64,000 nucleotides of DNA from Leuctra nigra (taxonomy: Eukaryota; Arthropoda; Insecta; Plecoptera; Leuctridae). The notes under the pieces are model-generated. The model did not search any database. It had not been told where the DNA came from and was given only the letters and a program-made list of their open reading frames with translations. How positions within the stretch are numbered: position 1 is the first letter of the stretch; each line of letters begins with the position of its first letter. The translations under genes were made by a program, and so were the position numbers. The stretch is taken from contig OW203766.1 of NCBI GenBank assembly GCA_934045905.1, forward strand, positions 30,250,309 through 30,314,308. The letters run 5' to 3'. Shown here piece after piece: positions 1 to 11,127 of the stretch.

Positions 1-212
1 AACAACTCTCGATCTCAATAGGAAATCAATTCCGAGATAAGAACATTCAATATTTATAGAGATCTAGAGAGGTGGGGAAAAAGTGAGGTTAAGGTATACC
101 ACGTTGTGTATTAGGCAGTAATTTAATTTACTTGTATTCGAAAATAAAATCTATTACATTAAATAATTATTGTTATAGCATTTCAGTAATTTTTTGTTTG
201 TATTGGAGGGGT
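1..212. other. AT-rich non-coding DNA
   Basis: No coding signal or recognisable element is visible before the tandem repeat that starts at 213. The window probably begins inside an intron, judging from the + strand ratchet site at 2111. Confidence 0.4.
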
Positions 213-266
213 AACAAATGTTTAACAAAACATTAACAAATGTTTAACAAAACATTAACAAATGTT
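213..266. repeat. 22-bp tandem repeat, about 2.5 copies
   Basis: The unit AACAAATGTTTAACAAAACA plus TT is repeated head to tail, the last copy partial. The unit itself contains an inverted pair (AATGTT / AACATT), so each copy can form a small hairpin. Confidence 0.85.
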
Positions 267-497
267 TTAGATAGCTAACCAGCTTATAAAAAACCGTTAC
301 ATTCAAATAATTCGAAATTGAACTTTTCAAACTTCTGTGTTTTTTGAATTGTTCTTGAGAATTTTATCAATTTTCTAACAGTGCAGATATTTGTGTGTTA
401 TGCATTATTAATTCTGTCGAGAAAATATGAAGTCACACATGTAAACAAAGCAATATGAAAGTGACCGGATAATTACAATGGAAACTATGCAAAGTTT

Positions 498-505
498 TGA
501 CGTCA
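498..505. promoter_or_regulatory. CRE octamer TGACGTCA
   Basis: A perfect palindromic CREB/ATF-type site. A second half-site (CGTCA) follows 6 bp downstream, which makes a paired CRE arrangement. Whether it is bound is not known from sequence. Confidence 0.4.
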
Positions 506-975
506 CAAACGTCACATTCTGTATTTCCTCATTGCATTGTCTTTAGAACCAAATTAAAATTCGTAAAATCACGTGCCTTTTTTCAAAATACCATTTAGCA
601 CATTCCATCAGCAAATCACTGCAATTTTATAATTGTTTTTTTAACATCTTAGAAGATGACGATATTATTGGCAATACGAAGAAACACGTTAATATCACCT
701 TTAAGTAATTACTCGCAGTTAGTACTTTAACGATGAGATCACGAGAAGAGAATTTCAGTAATTAACTAATTTCGTAAAATCCAATCACTCTTGAAAGCAG
801 CCACTGATTTGAGGATATGTTACATGCAATCACCTATGATGAAACAAACATTCACAGTAGGCAGTGATGAGCAGCGATCTTTTCCTGATAATCCTCCCTA
901 CGGGTCTGTTCGTAATTAGCCTACTCCATTTCCAGAACAGTTGCATTGCATTTCGTTAAAAAGCAGTTGGTATTT

Positions 976-977
<2 letters not shown>

Positions 978-1008
<31 letters not shown>
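978..1008. repeat. (GT)n microsatellite
   Basis: An uninterrupted GT dinucleotide run of about 31 bp. ORFs through it on either strand (poly Cys-Val or Thr-His) are artefacts. Confidence 0.97.
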
Positions 1009-1009
<1 letters not shown>

Positions 1010-1163
1010 TTTCCATATCTGCTCCGGATATTTCGCCATTTCGGTGCGAGCCAGAAGGACGCGACGGTCATTCTGTCTCGTTTGATGGGGGCAAATCAGG
1101 TCGAACAGAGAATACAGGTGATATATTGCCACCTTGGTTGTCATGTGTCACGTGGTGGTGTAA

Positions 1164-1171
1164 TGACGTCA
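1164..1171. promoter_or_regulatory. CRE octamer TGACGTCA
   Basis: A perfect CRE palindrome, 13 bp after a CACGTG E-box at about 1149-1154. The CRE/E-box neighbourhood recurs at 32070-32081. Confidence 0.4.
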
Positions 1172-1848
1172 TGTGATGGATCTTGGGGATATTAAAGGAC
1201 GAGTTACATTAGTGGGAAGATTTGGGAGGAAGTGAAGAAACTTTCACTTCATGAGACCTGTTGATTAATTATTTTAATTTATTTTATGGATGCATTGCAA
1301 ATTTCCAATACAGTTGTTTCTTCAATTCGCCAAAATCAGTTTTGTTTTATACACCCCTTGTTGTTTTTAATACTAAATTTGGGATGTTTGGTAATTTTGC
1401 ACATTGTTTGACGTAAAAAAATATTATAATAAGTTGACCACTTTGAAAGTGACGATTTATTGCTGAAATAAAACGGGATTATAATTAAATCAAATGTTCG
1501 CATGCCATAGGAAATGTTATCATTGCAAACTAACAGCATTTGTTGTAGAATGAACTGGACATGCTGGAAATATATTTGATTGAATTGGTTTTGATTATCC
1601 ATTGACAAAACACGATTACTTTGTGATTGGCAATTAGCTCAACTTGAATCCCCGTCGATCTCTGATTCCATGATGAAACACATGGAAACTACGTGAATCA
1701 ATCAAGAGTTGTTTCAATACTGAATAAAAATGATAAGGAACGACAGTTGCGCAAATATCGAATCTTCGACGCGCATCGCGTCATAAAACTTGTTTATTAC
1801 CACACGTTATCTTTGGATTCTTGACCTTAGAAACGGAATGTTAGATTT

Positions 1849-1863
1849 GGTGGAGGTGCCGTG
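1849..1863 (+). repeat. Dispersed 15-mer GGTGGAGGTGCCGTG
   Basis: One of seven near-identical copies in this window (also 8425, 13669, 23148, 23301, 29125 and 44515, in both orientations). The copies at 1849 and 29125 share a following TTTTAAAA. It is probably the conserved end of a repeat family that I do not recognise. Confidence 0.6.
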
Positions 1864-2001
1864 ATTTTAAAATCTGACGCATTTCCTCTTTTCACTGCAG
1901 TTCGTCAGCTTATAATTTGAAACAATCAAGTTAAATCTTGTGAAACGCCGACCAAATATGGCAGCATAATACGGACATTGCGCCGGAAAAGGGGCGAGTC
2001 A

Positions 2002-2022
2002 CCCCCCCCCCCCCCCTCCCCC
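2002..2022. repeat. Poly-C run
   Basis: Fifteen C, one T, then five C. It is one of eight C/G homopolymer runs of 13-23 bp in the window, and its length in the assembly may be unreliable. Confidence 0.95.
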
Positions 2023-2087
2023 TTGCAAGATATGGACGCTCATGACGAATTCATTGCATTTGTTTTCAAGATGATGATGATTTACTT

Positions 2088-2118
2088 ATACTTGTTCTCT
2101 TTTTGTTCCAGGTAAGCT
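2088..2118 (+). promoter_or_regulatory. Recursive splice (ratchet) site 1
   Basis: A strong pyrimidine tract (about 16 of 19 bases C/T) ends in CAG at 2111 and is directly followed by GTAAGC. A 3' splice site and a 5' splice site are therefore fused with no exon between them. This is the signature of zero-length ratchet exons known from very long insect introns, for example in Drosophila Ubx. It implies transcription on the + strand with the upstream exon before the window. The alternative, an ordinary acceptor that happens to be followed by GTAAGC, is made less likely by two further such sites at 21084 and 48049. Confidence 0.6.
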
Positions 2119-2166
2119 TGTGTTTTTTGACACATCCAGCGCTGTTATCTGCTGCTGTAACTGCAA
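2112..2166 (+). other. Possible RS-exon after ratchet site 1 (55 nt)
   Basis: Downstream of the regenerated donor, a second and weaker potential donor (CAA then GTAAAA) begins at 2167. If used, it would define a 55-nt cryptic exon. Its length is 1 mod 3, as for the equivalents after ratchets 2 and 3. The segments after ratchets 1 and 2 share GGTAAGC at the start, CTGCTGT inside, TGCAAGTA at the end and GCTATCTTAT just downstream, so they may be related. Use of this exon is inference only. Confidence 0.3.
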
Positions 2167-2324
2167 GTAAAATTGCTATCTTATTCTTATCTATTCTCAA
2201 ATTCTGACCAACCCCTAAATCATTCAATGCTAAAAATATTATTGAAATTATGGATATTCGTAATCAGTAGGAATCAACAGTTGTGTGAGTAGGGAGAAAT
2301 TCTTAACTTCTTGGAAAGGGAGAT

Positions 2325-2343
2325 GGGGGGGGGGGGGGGGGGG
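2325..2343. repeat. Poly-G run, 19 bp
   Basis: An uninterrupted G homopolymer flanked by AT-rich sequence. Confidence 0.97.
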
Positions 2344-2911
2344 AATACGCAAGTTTTTATTGAATACTTATTAAAAAATGCAAATTTAAATTTATAAAAT
2401 ATATTTTAATTGAAAAAAATCAATTTCATTAGATTTCGTTCGATTTCATTAGGATCGTGTATAGATACAAAGAAAAAGTCTTGACAAATATTTTAATCCA
2501 AATACACCAAGTATATTTTGTTTTTGCTCCTTACTCTTCAATGTATGTTATTCAATTGTTTTCACTTTGTTCTGTGTCTTTATTTGTTAAATTATTACTT
2601 GATTGGAAACACTGATCCGCGGCATTCAAGCTTTTCATGATTTGTTATTTCCTTCTGGAAGCATATTTTGTGGTTCAGAACATCTCCATGTTTTATGTTA
2701 GTTTATTTTTAAAAAATTGTTTTCTCCGAGTCACGCGTTTTCACCATTTTTGAACAAAAAAACCGTCGTCGGTTTTCTGAAGGGCTTAAAAAGGCGTGAC
2801 GTATGGCCGTCATGTGCTTGGTGTAGGGCGCGGAGGGCGCCGTTGTTGAGGACGTCGTTGATAAGTTGCTGCTCGGAGTTCTAATGCTGGTGCCATCTGG
2901 AAAGTGTTTCA

Positions 2912-2990
2912 CCCCCCCCCCCCCTCCCCCTACCCACACATGCACCTGACACGGGGTCAAACCCGGGACCTACACTGTCTATGGAGGAAG
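2912..2990 (-). mobile_element. tRNA-like SINE head fragment with C-run
   Basis: Read on the minus strand, this contains a B-box-like GGTTTGACCCC preceded by GTAGGTCCCG, the usual anatomy of the tRNA-derived heads seen elsewhere in the window. A 13-bp C-run (2912-2924) abuts it. The upstream A-box is not convincing, so this is a fragment. Confidence 0.35.
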
Positions 2991-4261
2991 TTCTTGCGTG
3001 ACTTTTTTGTCAACCCTCATTTGGAGTGTATTTTAAAAAAGGAACTGAAATGTGAGGACATTTTGACGGTAGAAATGTGGATGTGAGCTTAAATTAGGAA
3101 CATATTTTTATTTGAAAAATATTAAATATGACAGATTATAATGACACCATGAAAATTTAATGATAAACTTTGATTGAAAATCCGTAATTGACCAATGTAG
3201 GTGGGCGTTGCCTTTTGAAAGACAAAAGTATTACCATGGCAACTCCAGAATTCTTAGAAAATAACAATTTTTCATTCAAACAAATGAAATTCAGAAAAAT
3301 CAAAGAAATAGCTAACAGGTGTTAATCTAGTTTAATTTATCACTTGAAATAGTACAATCAATATATTTAAACTCATATAAATCATGTTTGATGATATGCT
3401 GGACAATTTTTACGGATGCTACAACGAAACAAATTATATTTTGCCAGGTATGTTGCCAAAGCGTTTTACTTTTTAATGGCGTCTGTCACTGGATAGTTTC
3501 GTCAACTTAAAATGGTCCTTCCTCTCTTATGAGAAGTTAATTAAGACTAAACAATATTTAAGTAGATAGCTTAAAGCAATACTATTATTAACGGCAATTT
3601 GTTGATTGTAAAACTGTTAAATTCTGTACGAATTCAACATTATTCTAATAATATCATGTGTACAATTTGTTGTGTATATAAGCTCTTTGGTTGTGACCAA
3701 ACATTGACTTTTGTTTTATGACGTCGTAGTTTGGTCAGATCTACATTGGTCAATTGTTTGGGTTTGAAATTTTGAAACGAAATATTCAATATTCTATTAT
3801 CTCTTACTAAATACGTCCTACCCCATACCTATATTTTTCATTTTGGGCCTATCCTGTCTGTATAATGAGGAATCTTGAAAAGTTTGATTATTCGGAAACT
3901 CTAATGATGCCCGAAAATAAAACGGAGCTTGCGTGCTTCAAGAAAAATTGGGAAGCACTTACCTTTGATCTGCTTTTTCATTTATAAACTGGAGCAGAAA
4001 CTTTAAATTGGGCCATATCGCAATTGCATTCGGATATCAAATATAACCATATCTTGATCGCTCAACACTGGAGGTCAAACAAACTGATATAATCTCATAA
4101 AAAATAGAGATCCATTTCGTAAATACGCCCCTAAGTAAAATAAACCCCAGTTTATTATTCTGGTATAAAGCGTGTGAGCATTTGGAGGGTGGGTTGTAAA
4201 GCATTTGACCTCCCTCATGCTCTCCAATAGCGAAGAGCCGCCGGGGACACTTTATTACTCC

Positions 4262-4475
4262 GGCGTTGTTCGTCTGGGTCACTTGCCAAAAACGACGTCG
4301 CCGACGCCGACGTCGAGGTCATGTCGAGGAGAAAGGGGTTGTTTTTATGCACTGATCTAGGTCACAGGGTGGGCGACGGCGGCGTCGGTGGGGGGTGGTG
4401 GTGGGGGAAACAGACGCATAGCGCCGCGGCGTCTTCTCCGCCCTTGTCACTCTCGCTTTTCCTCTGCTCTCAAGA
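4262..4475. repeat. CpG-rich island, GACGTC-rich
   Basis: A GC-rich patch in AT-rich surroundings, dense in GACGTC, GACGCCGACG and GGCGGCG words. It resembles the patches at 5640-5900 and 11860-12375 in vocabulary. ORFs here are low complexity. It could be degenerate satellite-like repeat or a regulatory CpG-rich element; sequence alone does not decide. Confidence 0.4.
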
Positions 4476-4479
4476 ACAA

Positions 4480-5079
4480 AGGGATGGAAATAGCTGGGAT
4501 GCTGGATTTATCTCGTTTTTTTAATAGGATTTTACAAAGGGGATGGGACGAGGTCTTTTGTTTGAGATACTTTTTTGAATATTTTTGGAGACTTTTGATT
4601 AATTTGCTGGTATTTAAATGGACACTTTATAAATTGCCACTCCGATTCAGGAATAATGTTTTAACACTTTCAAAAGAGAATGGTTCAGAACGTTGAAATA
4701 TATTCTTTGAGATGGTAAATTCCATGGTTGTGATAAAGATGGCTGTCATTATAAACTTGTAAGAAGTTCTTCCAATCATAAGTTGACCTTACTCAATACA
4801 GTTTTATTCATCTCGATTGTAATGTGAGAAATATTTATGATAATACCTATCTGGTATATTATTCACTTGTTTCATCTTTCATTCTGGAAAATTGGTTTCA
4901 GCAAAAGAATCCATATAAATCCTAAGAATATTATGCTCTATAGAATAACCAAGAATCTCACCCCTTTTTAATAGTAAGGTAGTTTATTAAATACGTTGGA
5001 ACACAACTTTTACATAAGAAAATTAAACGACCGTCATTATTTGGTCGACTATGTTATGTTGGTTCGTAAAACACGTATC
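4480..5079. other. AT-rich DNA, nothing recognised
   Basis: No repeat structure, splice-supported exon or RNA gene seen. Confidence 0.4.
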
Positions 5080-5288
5080 TAAAGCCCCATTTTCACGGTA
5101 AAATTTCCTATCAAATCATTTACAAAACCTTTTACAGAAATATAACATTTTTATCTGATAAAAGATTTTACACAACCCTTTGACAGAACATTTTACCATC
5201 AAATTGTCTTATTTAAACGGGAAAATTTCTTTGAAGAAAAGATTTTATACAGATTTGATAGGAAATTTTTCCGTGTAAATGGGTCTTA
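5080..5288. mobile_element. MITE with about 37-bp terminal inverted repeats
   Basis: The left end (5080-5117) reads TAAAGCCCCATTTTCACGG and continues to CCTATCAAATC. The right end (5252-5288) is its inverted copy with only a few mismatches. The 208-bp interior is AT-rich and non-coding. Length and long TIRs fit a non-autonomous DNA transposon. The target duplication looks like TA or TAA (Tc1/mariner- or PIF-like), but it is not resolved. Confidence 0.75.
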
Positions 5289-5639
5289 ATCGATGTTAAT
5301 CTTATCATATTCTTTGTCTCCTCTTCTTTCATCTGTACCACATCACATGTGAAGGGAAAAAATCCACCAAAAGGACTCTATTTCGTGGAATATATAGTCA
5401 ATATCTGAACAATAATCTGATCTCAACATAAAGGTTTTAGTAAAACTCATACTTTTCCTAATAAATTTAGCATGTGTGTGTGGATTTTCTCGGATTTTTT
5501 TTTCATCCAGACATGACATGCAATATTTTGCCTAAATCATGTCATATTATTTTGACCTCTGTGCCAAAACCCAGACTTCTGGTCTGTATGAACTCGTCCA
5601 GACATGATAAGTATGATTGTTCAGCCTACATGCCGGCTA

Positions 5640-5905
5640 ATCTATCTCCCAGAGCCCTAGACGACGTCGTTGAGCGCCTAGGAGTGGTTTCAGTTGATCT
5701 AGGTCATAGGGGAAGGGGTTGGAGCGCCGAAAACTCGCCCCGCCTTCACCCTCCTCCCCCGCCACACATCCCTTCTGTCTGAAACCTCGAGAGAGTGAAA
5801 AGCGACGCTCTGACCCGACCTTGTCTAGTGCGCCGTCGCGGCGCCGGGCGCCGGCCGGCGTCTGTTTTATGCCGGGGCGTCGGGGGGTGGGGGGTGAGTG
5901 ACATT
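5640..5905. repeat. CpG-rich island related to 6760-7060
   Basis: A highly GC-rich stretch. Positions about 5792-5840 closely match 6806-6852: both read GAGTGAAA, then a pyrimidine-rich patch, then GACC-GACCTTG-C-AGTGCGCCG. The shared core marks the two islands as copies of one repeat family rather than independent CpG islands. Confidence 0.45.
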
Positions 5906-6759
5906 GGAATGAATAGCGGCATAGACTTGGAGTTACAAATGTCTTATTATGAGAAATGGACGTGGATTGTTTTGTTTGCTAAATCTGATTAATGTAATGA
6001 GAGTTGAATTTTGTATTCGGTAGACTTTTTAAATTTTTTGGCAGTTGTCTAAAACTCAAAAAATGTTTTACGTAAGCGGATTTATTTACCTCTGTATAAA
6101 AAATAATTGTTTTTGTAGACCCAGTTCTTTTAACTCCTAAAAATGTCCAAAATAGTCTATATGGCTACCAAGCCAACACCCAAATTGCATGTCCAATAAT
6201 TTTATCATGAGTTTGTAAAACTCCTTTGGTTGGGCTACACGCTCTCTAATAAATATAATTCATGATGAATTTTTCTTTCCATATCTCTCATTAGATGTGT
6301 ATTCTGAATCTGATCTTATTTGATGAAACAATCATGTTTATTTTTTTAAAGTAAAAACACAATAAACCCAATGAACACAGCGAGGAATCTACCAATCGCT
6401 CGCTGATTTCATTGGTCCTCTATCTGATTATCCCACTGTTTTTCTCACTTGTCCCGTCCCATTTTTAAGGAATAAAGTCCTGACACTTATTTATTCATAT
6501 TATCAATCTCCATTCTCTCTAAATACTTCTTCTCTTGCCAGAAACTCGCGGTTAATGGTAATGATCATTAAAGTAATGAGTAAGGAAACTTTTGTATCTG
6601 AAAGCTCATATTTTTTATCACCACCAAATGGCTGCTCCGTTTCGCCTCTATCTAGGGTAAGACGATCCGTCTGGGTGATTTATACCCCACGGCACGAAGA
6701 CCCAACGCAATATCGACTTTCCGTGAAGGCCGCACAGTTCGCTTTTGGTACACAGCTAA
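5906..6759. other. AT-rich DNA, nothing recognised
   Basis: No supported exon or mobile element. Short ORFs here lack splice and codon-bias support. Confidence 0.4.
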
Positions 6760-7060
6760 TTGTTCCACCCCCTCCCCCCCATGGCCCGGGTGGGGGGAGG
6801 TATGAAGAGTGAAACTCTCTACTTGACCTGACCTTGGCGAGTGCGCCGGCGCTGGGAGGCGTCGCGACGGTGGACGTCGCCATGACGACGGCGGCGCAAC
6901 AGAAGATGGGGGATGGCGGCGTGTGAGAGGGAGAGGGTGAAATGCCAAGGCTGGACACTGACCTGACCTGGGGCGGGTGACCTCGGTTCGAAGCTCGGCG
7001 TCCAACAACCCTCCCCTCTCTACCCCCCCCCCCCCCCCCCCCCACACCCGCCGTCAACCC
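6760..7060. repeat. CpG-rich island with 21-bp C-run
   Basis: The second copy of the GC-rich family, with its core at 6806-6852. It is followed by a B-box-like GGTTCGAAGCTC near 6984 and a C-run at 7023-7043. The long minus-strand ORFs across it (up to about 131 residues) are Pro/Arg/Gly-rich shadows of GC-rich sequence and are not called as genes. Confidence 0.45.
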
Positions 7061-7640
7061 TCTCGCGCTCGATCAATTATCGAAGAGTGACAATTCGATT
7101 AGTCATTCTGAATATGAATTCAATAACGGGTTGAAATTTCAATCAGGCTTAGGATTGATTGTTCCTTCATGTTTCATAATTATAAATTATCGGGCAATAA
7201 TTGAATGAACGTCAATTGATTTATAAAAATAATTGATAGAAAATGGGCGCCCAAAAACGTTTCCAGTGTAACTGTCTAATAATGTTCTAGTATCTCTCAC
7301 CAATCATCTAAATATATAAAAACCAATTTGCTGTTAGAATTTGATACTTCAAGATAGCCTACGTCTAGCAAGAACTTTTTAATATCTTATTTTCGTTACC
7401 GCATTTTCTACGATCCTGATGTATTTCACTTTAGTTTGCCATTTCCATCAAAATTGTATTATTGAATTGCACTTGCAAAATGTATTGTACGTGTGGAACT
7501 CACTGAACTATGTGGAAATTGATCATTGGACGAAAACACGTCAGCAAGTGTCAATAACCAGCGAATCCCAATAAAAACACTCTCCATTTTCCAAACCTCA
7601 CAAAATAAAAACAAAAATATAAAAAAAAACATAACAAAAG
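7061..7640. other. AT-rich DNA, nothing recognised
   Basis: No supported features. Confidence 0.4.
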
Positions 7641-8115
7641 CTTTCTATATTCGATTAGATTAGATTAGATTATTAGGGTTTAACGGCGCGTCAACGACGA
7701 GGTTATATTGCGCACATTAAATTTTACTTGAAACTTTGTTGATTTAAGTGGAGGACAAGGGGAGGGGGTCGAACTAACGGGCCCGATCCGGGGGAGTCCA
7801 GTACTGGTGGGAAGGCCAGGTCGGAATGGGGACGGACCAGGGGGTGTGAGGATTCGGGCCGGCGGAACCCGATTTCAGGGGGATCACCATCTCGAGGGGG
7901 AAGGCCGGCCCGAGGGGAGGGGAGGGGACCGCAAATTCAAGGGAGGACATGGTTAGGCCGACCCTGGCTGCTCTTTGTCTGGACCTCACCACTGACCTGT
8001 CCGGCATGGGTAACCCTTACACATGAGCATATGCTCGCCGGCGTAGCTGCAATGGATCATTGGCCAACGCAAACCCCACCACCGCGATAAGGTGGCAGCC
8101 ATCGGTGGGGTCTAT
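7641..8115 (+). mobile_element. GC-rich dispersed repeat, probably a SINE or short non-autonomous element
   Basis: It starts after a GATTA microsatellite (7653-7675) with GGGTTTAACGGCGCGTCAAC, wording that recalls dispersed arthropod repeats. It continues through G-rich unique-looking sequence to a block around 8005-8100 (TGGGTAACCCTTACACATGA, then a stretch about catching up with GGATCATTGGCCAACGC). ORFs through it have no recognisable domain. Family assignment is from general resemblance only. Confidence 0.4.
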
Positions 8116-8885
8116 ATTCGATGTCAGCACTGAAATGAAATCTGAAACTTGGACAGTAGAATCTATTGACAATCTGTACGTGGAAGCAGGGCGAGAGCTT
8201 TACCGTGAAGCCTATTAAACTTTGCACCCCCTTCTCGCGACTGATTAGTCGAGTCGTATTTATATTGTTTACAACCGACTGCATGTGCACGCTGGGACGG
8301 AATACCTGGTACAGATGCGACGGTCGAGGTGCCAGGTCCCTAACCCTGGCCTATCTCAACTGCGTCACGGCTATTTTCAAATTGTTCTATTTTACGATGG
8401 CGGGTCACGTGACTGTGCGGCGGCGGTGGAGGTGCCGGGTTTCAAGTCAATAGCGTGCTTTTGGGCGTGGAGACGATTTAATCTACAAAAAAATAAAATA
8501 TATTTTTGGTTATTTAAAAAAAAAAGAATGGATTGATATTTGTAATATTACAAAAATTATAAATATTATATCCAATGTGTCGTTTACATATTTTTTTAAT
8601 GCTTTGTATTTATCACAATTTTAAAATGACAATTCTGTTTAAAAATGCTCTACTTTATTAAATTAGGTATGCAGAATTTTAATAACATTGGTAACATATT
8701 TTTTCATAATATCAATGTAGAAATTGACTCTTGGTCAATATTTGGAAATTAAAATCCAATTTGCTCGATTATTGTTTCATTTAGTTGGCGAGCAGCAAAA
8801 TATCACTAACAGCATTTTTTTCATAACTTTAAAATACTCTTGAAGAATCTATGGACGTAGCAAGCCAATTATGAAAAACGCATAA
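8116..8885. other. Mixed stretch, then AT-rich DNA
   Basis: It contains a copy of the GGTGGAGGTGCCG motif (8425-8439) next to a CACGTG E-box (8406-8411), then AT-rich DNA with no supported features. Confidence 0.4.
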
Positions 8886-9095
8886 CAAGTTGGCTCAGGC
8901 AATAGCTCTGGACTTGCACTCAGGCGGCCCCGGTTCGATTCCTACGGCCTACGTATGTAACTCTACAACACGCTTTTAGGCCACGCTTTCCCACCCCCCT
9001 TCTTCATCATCTTTATTATATTTATTCCCAATCGTCCTCATAATAATCATTCATCTATCCTATCAGCCTAGCTGCAGAACAGTGCGACGTTAACT
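8886..9095 (+). mobile_element. tRNA-derived SINE, near full length
   Basis: A pol III A-box (TGGCTCAGGCA, 8891-8901) and a perfect B-box (GGTTCGATTCC, 8932-8942) form a tRNA-like head. The body follows, and the element ends in the family tail AGAACAGTGCGACGTTAA near 9077-9093. The same head and tail recur at 11384-11616 (+) and 40712-41178 (-), which defines the family in this window. Confidence 0.75.
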
Positions 9096-9970
9096 AAATT
9101 TTTTTAAAAACGTTGTTAGTAAGTTCTTACTGTTTTTTGTTAAGTTTTAATTGGTGTCATCACAGCTATTACAGAAAGGTGAAGATTTACCATTGCAAAA
9201 AACAAACAAGTTCTGCAAAGTGTTTGATTTGAACTCTCGATAATTGCAACTTGGATTTGACTTTCTAATCGCACTCGGTGTTTTCCATCGCGCCGCGTGT
9301 GTGACAGTCACTGTTCCATGTGTGATGTCACGTGGTGTCACGCCCGACGTGACAAGTGAGACGCAATGCGTGATATCACGCGCCAGGACTTAGGCCGAGT
9401 GCCAGTAACATTGAACATTATTCGACTTCGAGTTTCTAATCTATGATTTGACAATTATTCGACTTTTCCTTATTGTCACGACCCAGATTTTCACGATGTT
9501 TTACGTGAAACAAATTGCGAATTGTTACAAGAAAAGTCTAAAAGTCATTTTAAAAATATTTCTTTGGTGTTGTCGACTTTTGACCAAAAAAAAATGGGAA
9601 TTAGTTTCCCTACTATTAGGTCACGATCACCTCCTTCCCATCAAAATATTTCGGACATTTTAATTTTTGACATAAAGTAATTATGCTGGTTGACAGTTAT
9701 TTTAATGATTGTATACAGAATTACAGATACTCAAGTAATAACAGACGTGAAAAGATTTTCTTCTTCCGTCTTTCGATTCTTTTTCAAACATATTTGCAGC
9801 ATCCGAAACTCTGTGAGAGGATCTTGATGGCTCCGAGACCAAAACGACTTGCAAAAAGCTCAAAAAGTATCTGATTCCTCATCAGTCATCATTATACACG
9901 TTTAATGAAGTTTTGTTATAATGGTGTTCTTTATAATGGTTCTACAACCGGGATAATGGCGACTAATTAA
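9096..9970. other. AT-rich DNA with a cluster of GTCAC dyads
   Basis: Between about 9300 and 9385 lies a dense set of palindromic words: GTGACAGTCAC, TCACGTGGTGTCACG, GACGTGAC and TGATATCA. The rest is AT-rich with no supported exon. Confidence 0.35.
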
Positions 9971-10116
9971 TTATTATGAGGAGATCACTGCGGGAAGAAA
10001 GGGCAGGGAGGATGTATCGTGATCTATTAATAGGGAACCTTCCCATCATTTGCATCACGACTGAGCGAAACCATCTCAGCCAAGAAGGACGGCCGCAAGA
10101 GCCTCCGGAGTGCGAA
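9971..10116 (-). mobile_element. SINE fragment (body and B-box side)
   Basis: On the minus strand it matches the SINE body: CACTCCGGAGG-type head sequence, then GTCCTTCTTGGCTGAG, GCAAATGATGGGAAGG and TTCCCTATTA. The A-box end and the 3' tail are missing. Confidence 0.6.
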
Positions 10117-10616
10117 TATGTCAACCATTTTCAAAAGTAGAGTCTTTGCAGTTTATGTTTCTGATTATTCTCTTGAAGATTTTCTCTCCGACGACTTCAA
10201 ATCTTGAATGAGTTCTGAAGAGCTTGCAATACCAGCGCCATATGTTTTTTTGTTTCCAATAATGTTGTTACGAAATCAGCATCCCTTCACAAACTCGATC
10301 TGATCAAAGTTCCCTTCATGCTCATGCCAAAGGTACATAATCCTTCAATCAATTGAAACTTCACAGAGAGATTGGTGATCCTAGGTTCGTATAAAGTTCG
10401 ACGTTGAGTTCGACGTTCAGCGTTGGGGCTGTTAACACAACGTCGAACCTTTGTTTATAGTATAGAGAACAATGCAGTAGTTTGCGTCATCACACAACTA
10501 CAACGTAGCTGGTTACAAAACAATAAAATGAAAAAGAAAAACTTTGAGATTCTCGCTCAACGTGTTTTTATTTGTTTTAGTGGTTTTCAATTACTATATT
10601 GGCGAGGAATTAGTTA
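10117..10616. other. Non-coding DNA, nothing recognised
   Basis: Short ORFs only. A pair of TTCGACGTT words around 10395-10450 is the only internal repetition noticed. Confidence 0.35.
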
Positions 10617-10772
10617 TTATGATGATGATGATGATGATGGAGATTATAGGCCAGGATGGACGGTAGGAAGGAAGCGTCATGGCCTATTAGTAAGGAACCT
10701 TCCCATCATTTGCTTCTCTTCTTGGGGAAACCACTGAAAATGCTCGGTCATGAAGGACGGTTTCTGTGATGG
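10617..10772 (-). mobile_element. SINE fragment with (GAT)n tract
   Basis: It carries the same minus-strand SINE body words as 9971-10116 (CCTATTAGTAAGGAACCTTC, CATCATTTGC). A GAT trinucleotide run (10620-10639) sits at its 3' side, in line with the ATAATCATCAT-like stretch of other copies. Confidence 0.6.
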
Positions 10773-10799
10773 TTTCTCCGATGAAACATCACCTCAGAA

Positions 10800-11040
10800 A
10801 CCTCGAGAATGATTGCCAATGATTCCGTGAAGATGTCCGACGATAACGAGATGACGCGTAACCGCGGATGGTTCGCCGCCTCCCGCGAGACACGACGACG
10901 AGCACCTCGGGGAGTGTGTCAAGGTGGCCGATCTGCCGCGGCGACCTCAATACGTGCGATTAGAGATTGTGTCACAGCGGCATCTAGCGAGAGTAAATCC
11001 GCGCGCACGGCGGGTCACCGGTTGACCCTGTCCTCTGAGA
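10800..11040. other. CpG-rich patch
   Basis: GC- and CpG-rich, with an ORF of about 109 residues (10809-11138, +) that is Arg/Ala/Ser-rich and resembles nothing I know. It could be an unmethylated regulatory patch or old repeat. Confidence 0.25.
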
Positions 11041-11119
11041 GACCAAAACAAGAGGGAATTTCACTTTTTTACCTGACACATTTTGTCTCCGATGACGCGG
11101 TCAAGTTGGTGGGTTCAAA

Positions 11120-11127
11120 TGACGTCA
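11120..11127. promoter_or_regulatory. CRE octamer TGACGTCA
   Basis: A perfect CRE palindrome just after the CpG-rich patch at 10.8-11.04 kb. Confidence 0.4.

Larger units (their letters stand above)
267..2087. other. AT-rich intron-like stretch
   Basis: No ORF with splice or codon-bias support is seen. The stretch holds two CRE octamers, a GT microsatellite, one copy of the dispersed GGTGGAGGTGCCGTG motif and a C-run, listed separately. It precedes the first ratchet site and is best read as intron sequence of a + strand gene that starts upstream of the window. Confidence 0.4.
2170..4260. other. AT-rich intron-like stretch
   Basis: No supported coding exon. It contains a G-run (2325-2343), a short minus-strand tRNA-like patch next to a C-run (2912-2990), and otherwise unremarkable AT-rich DNA. 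A minus-strand donor-like AAAG/GTAAGT occurs near 3955-3970 without any exon-like sequence before it. Confidence 0.4.

Noticed and set aside
6652..7057. Two long minus-strand ORFs (131 and 125 residues)
   Set aside because: They lie in a GC-rich repeat with a C-run. The translations are Pro/Arg/Gly low complexity, with no splice signals or domain.
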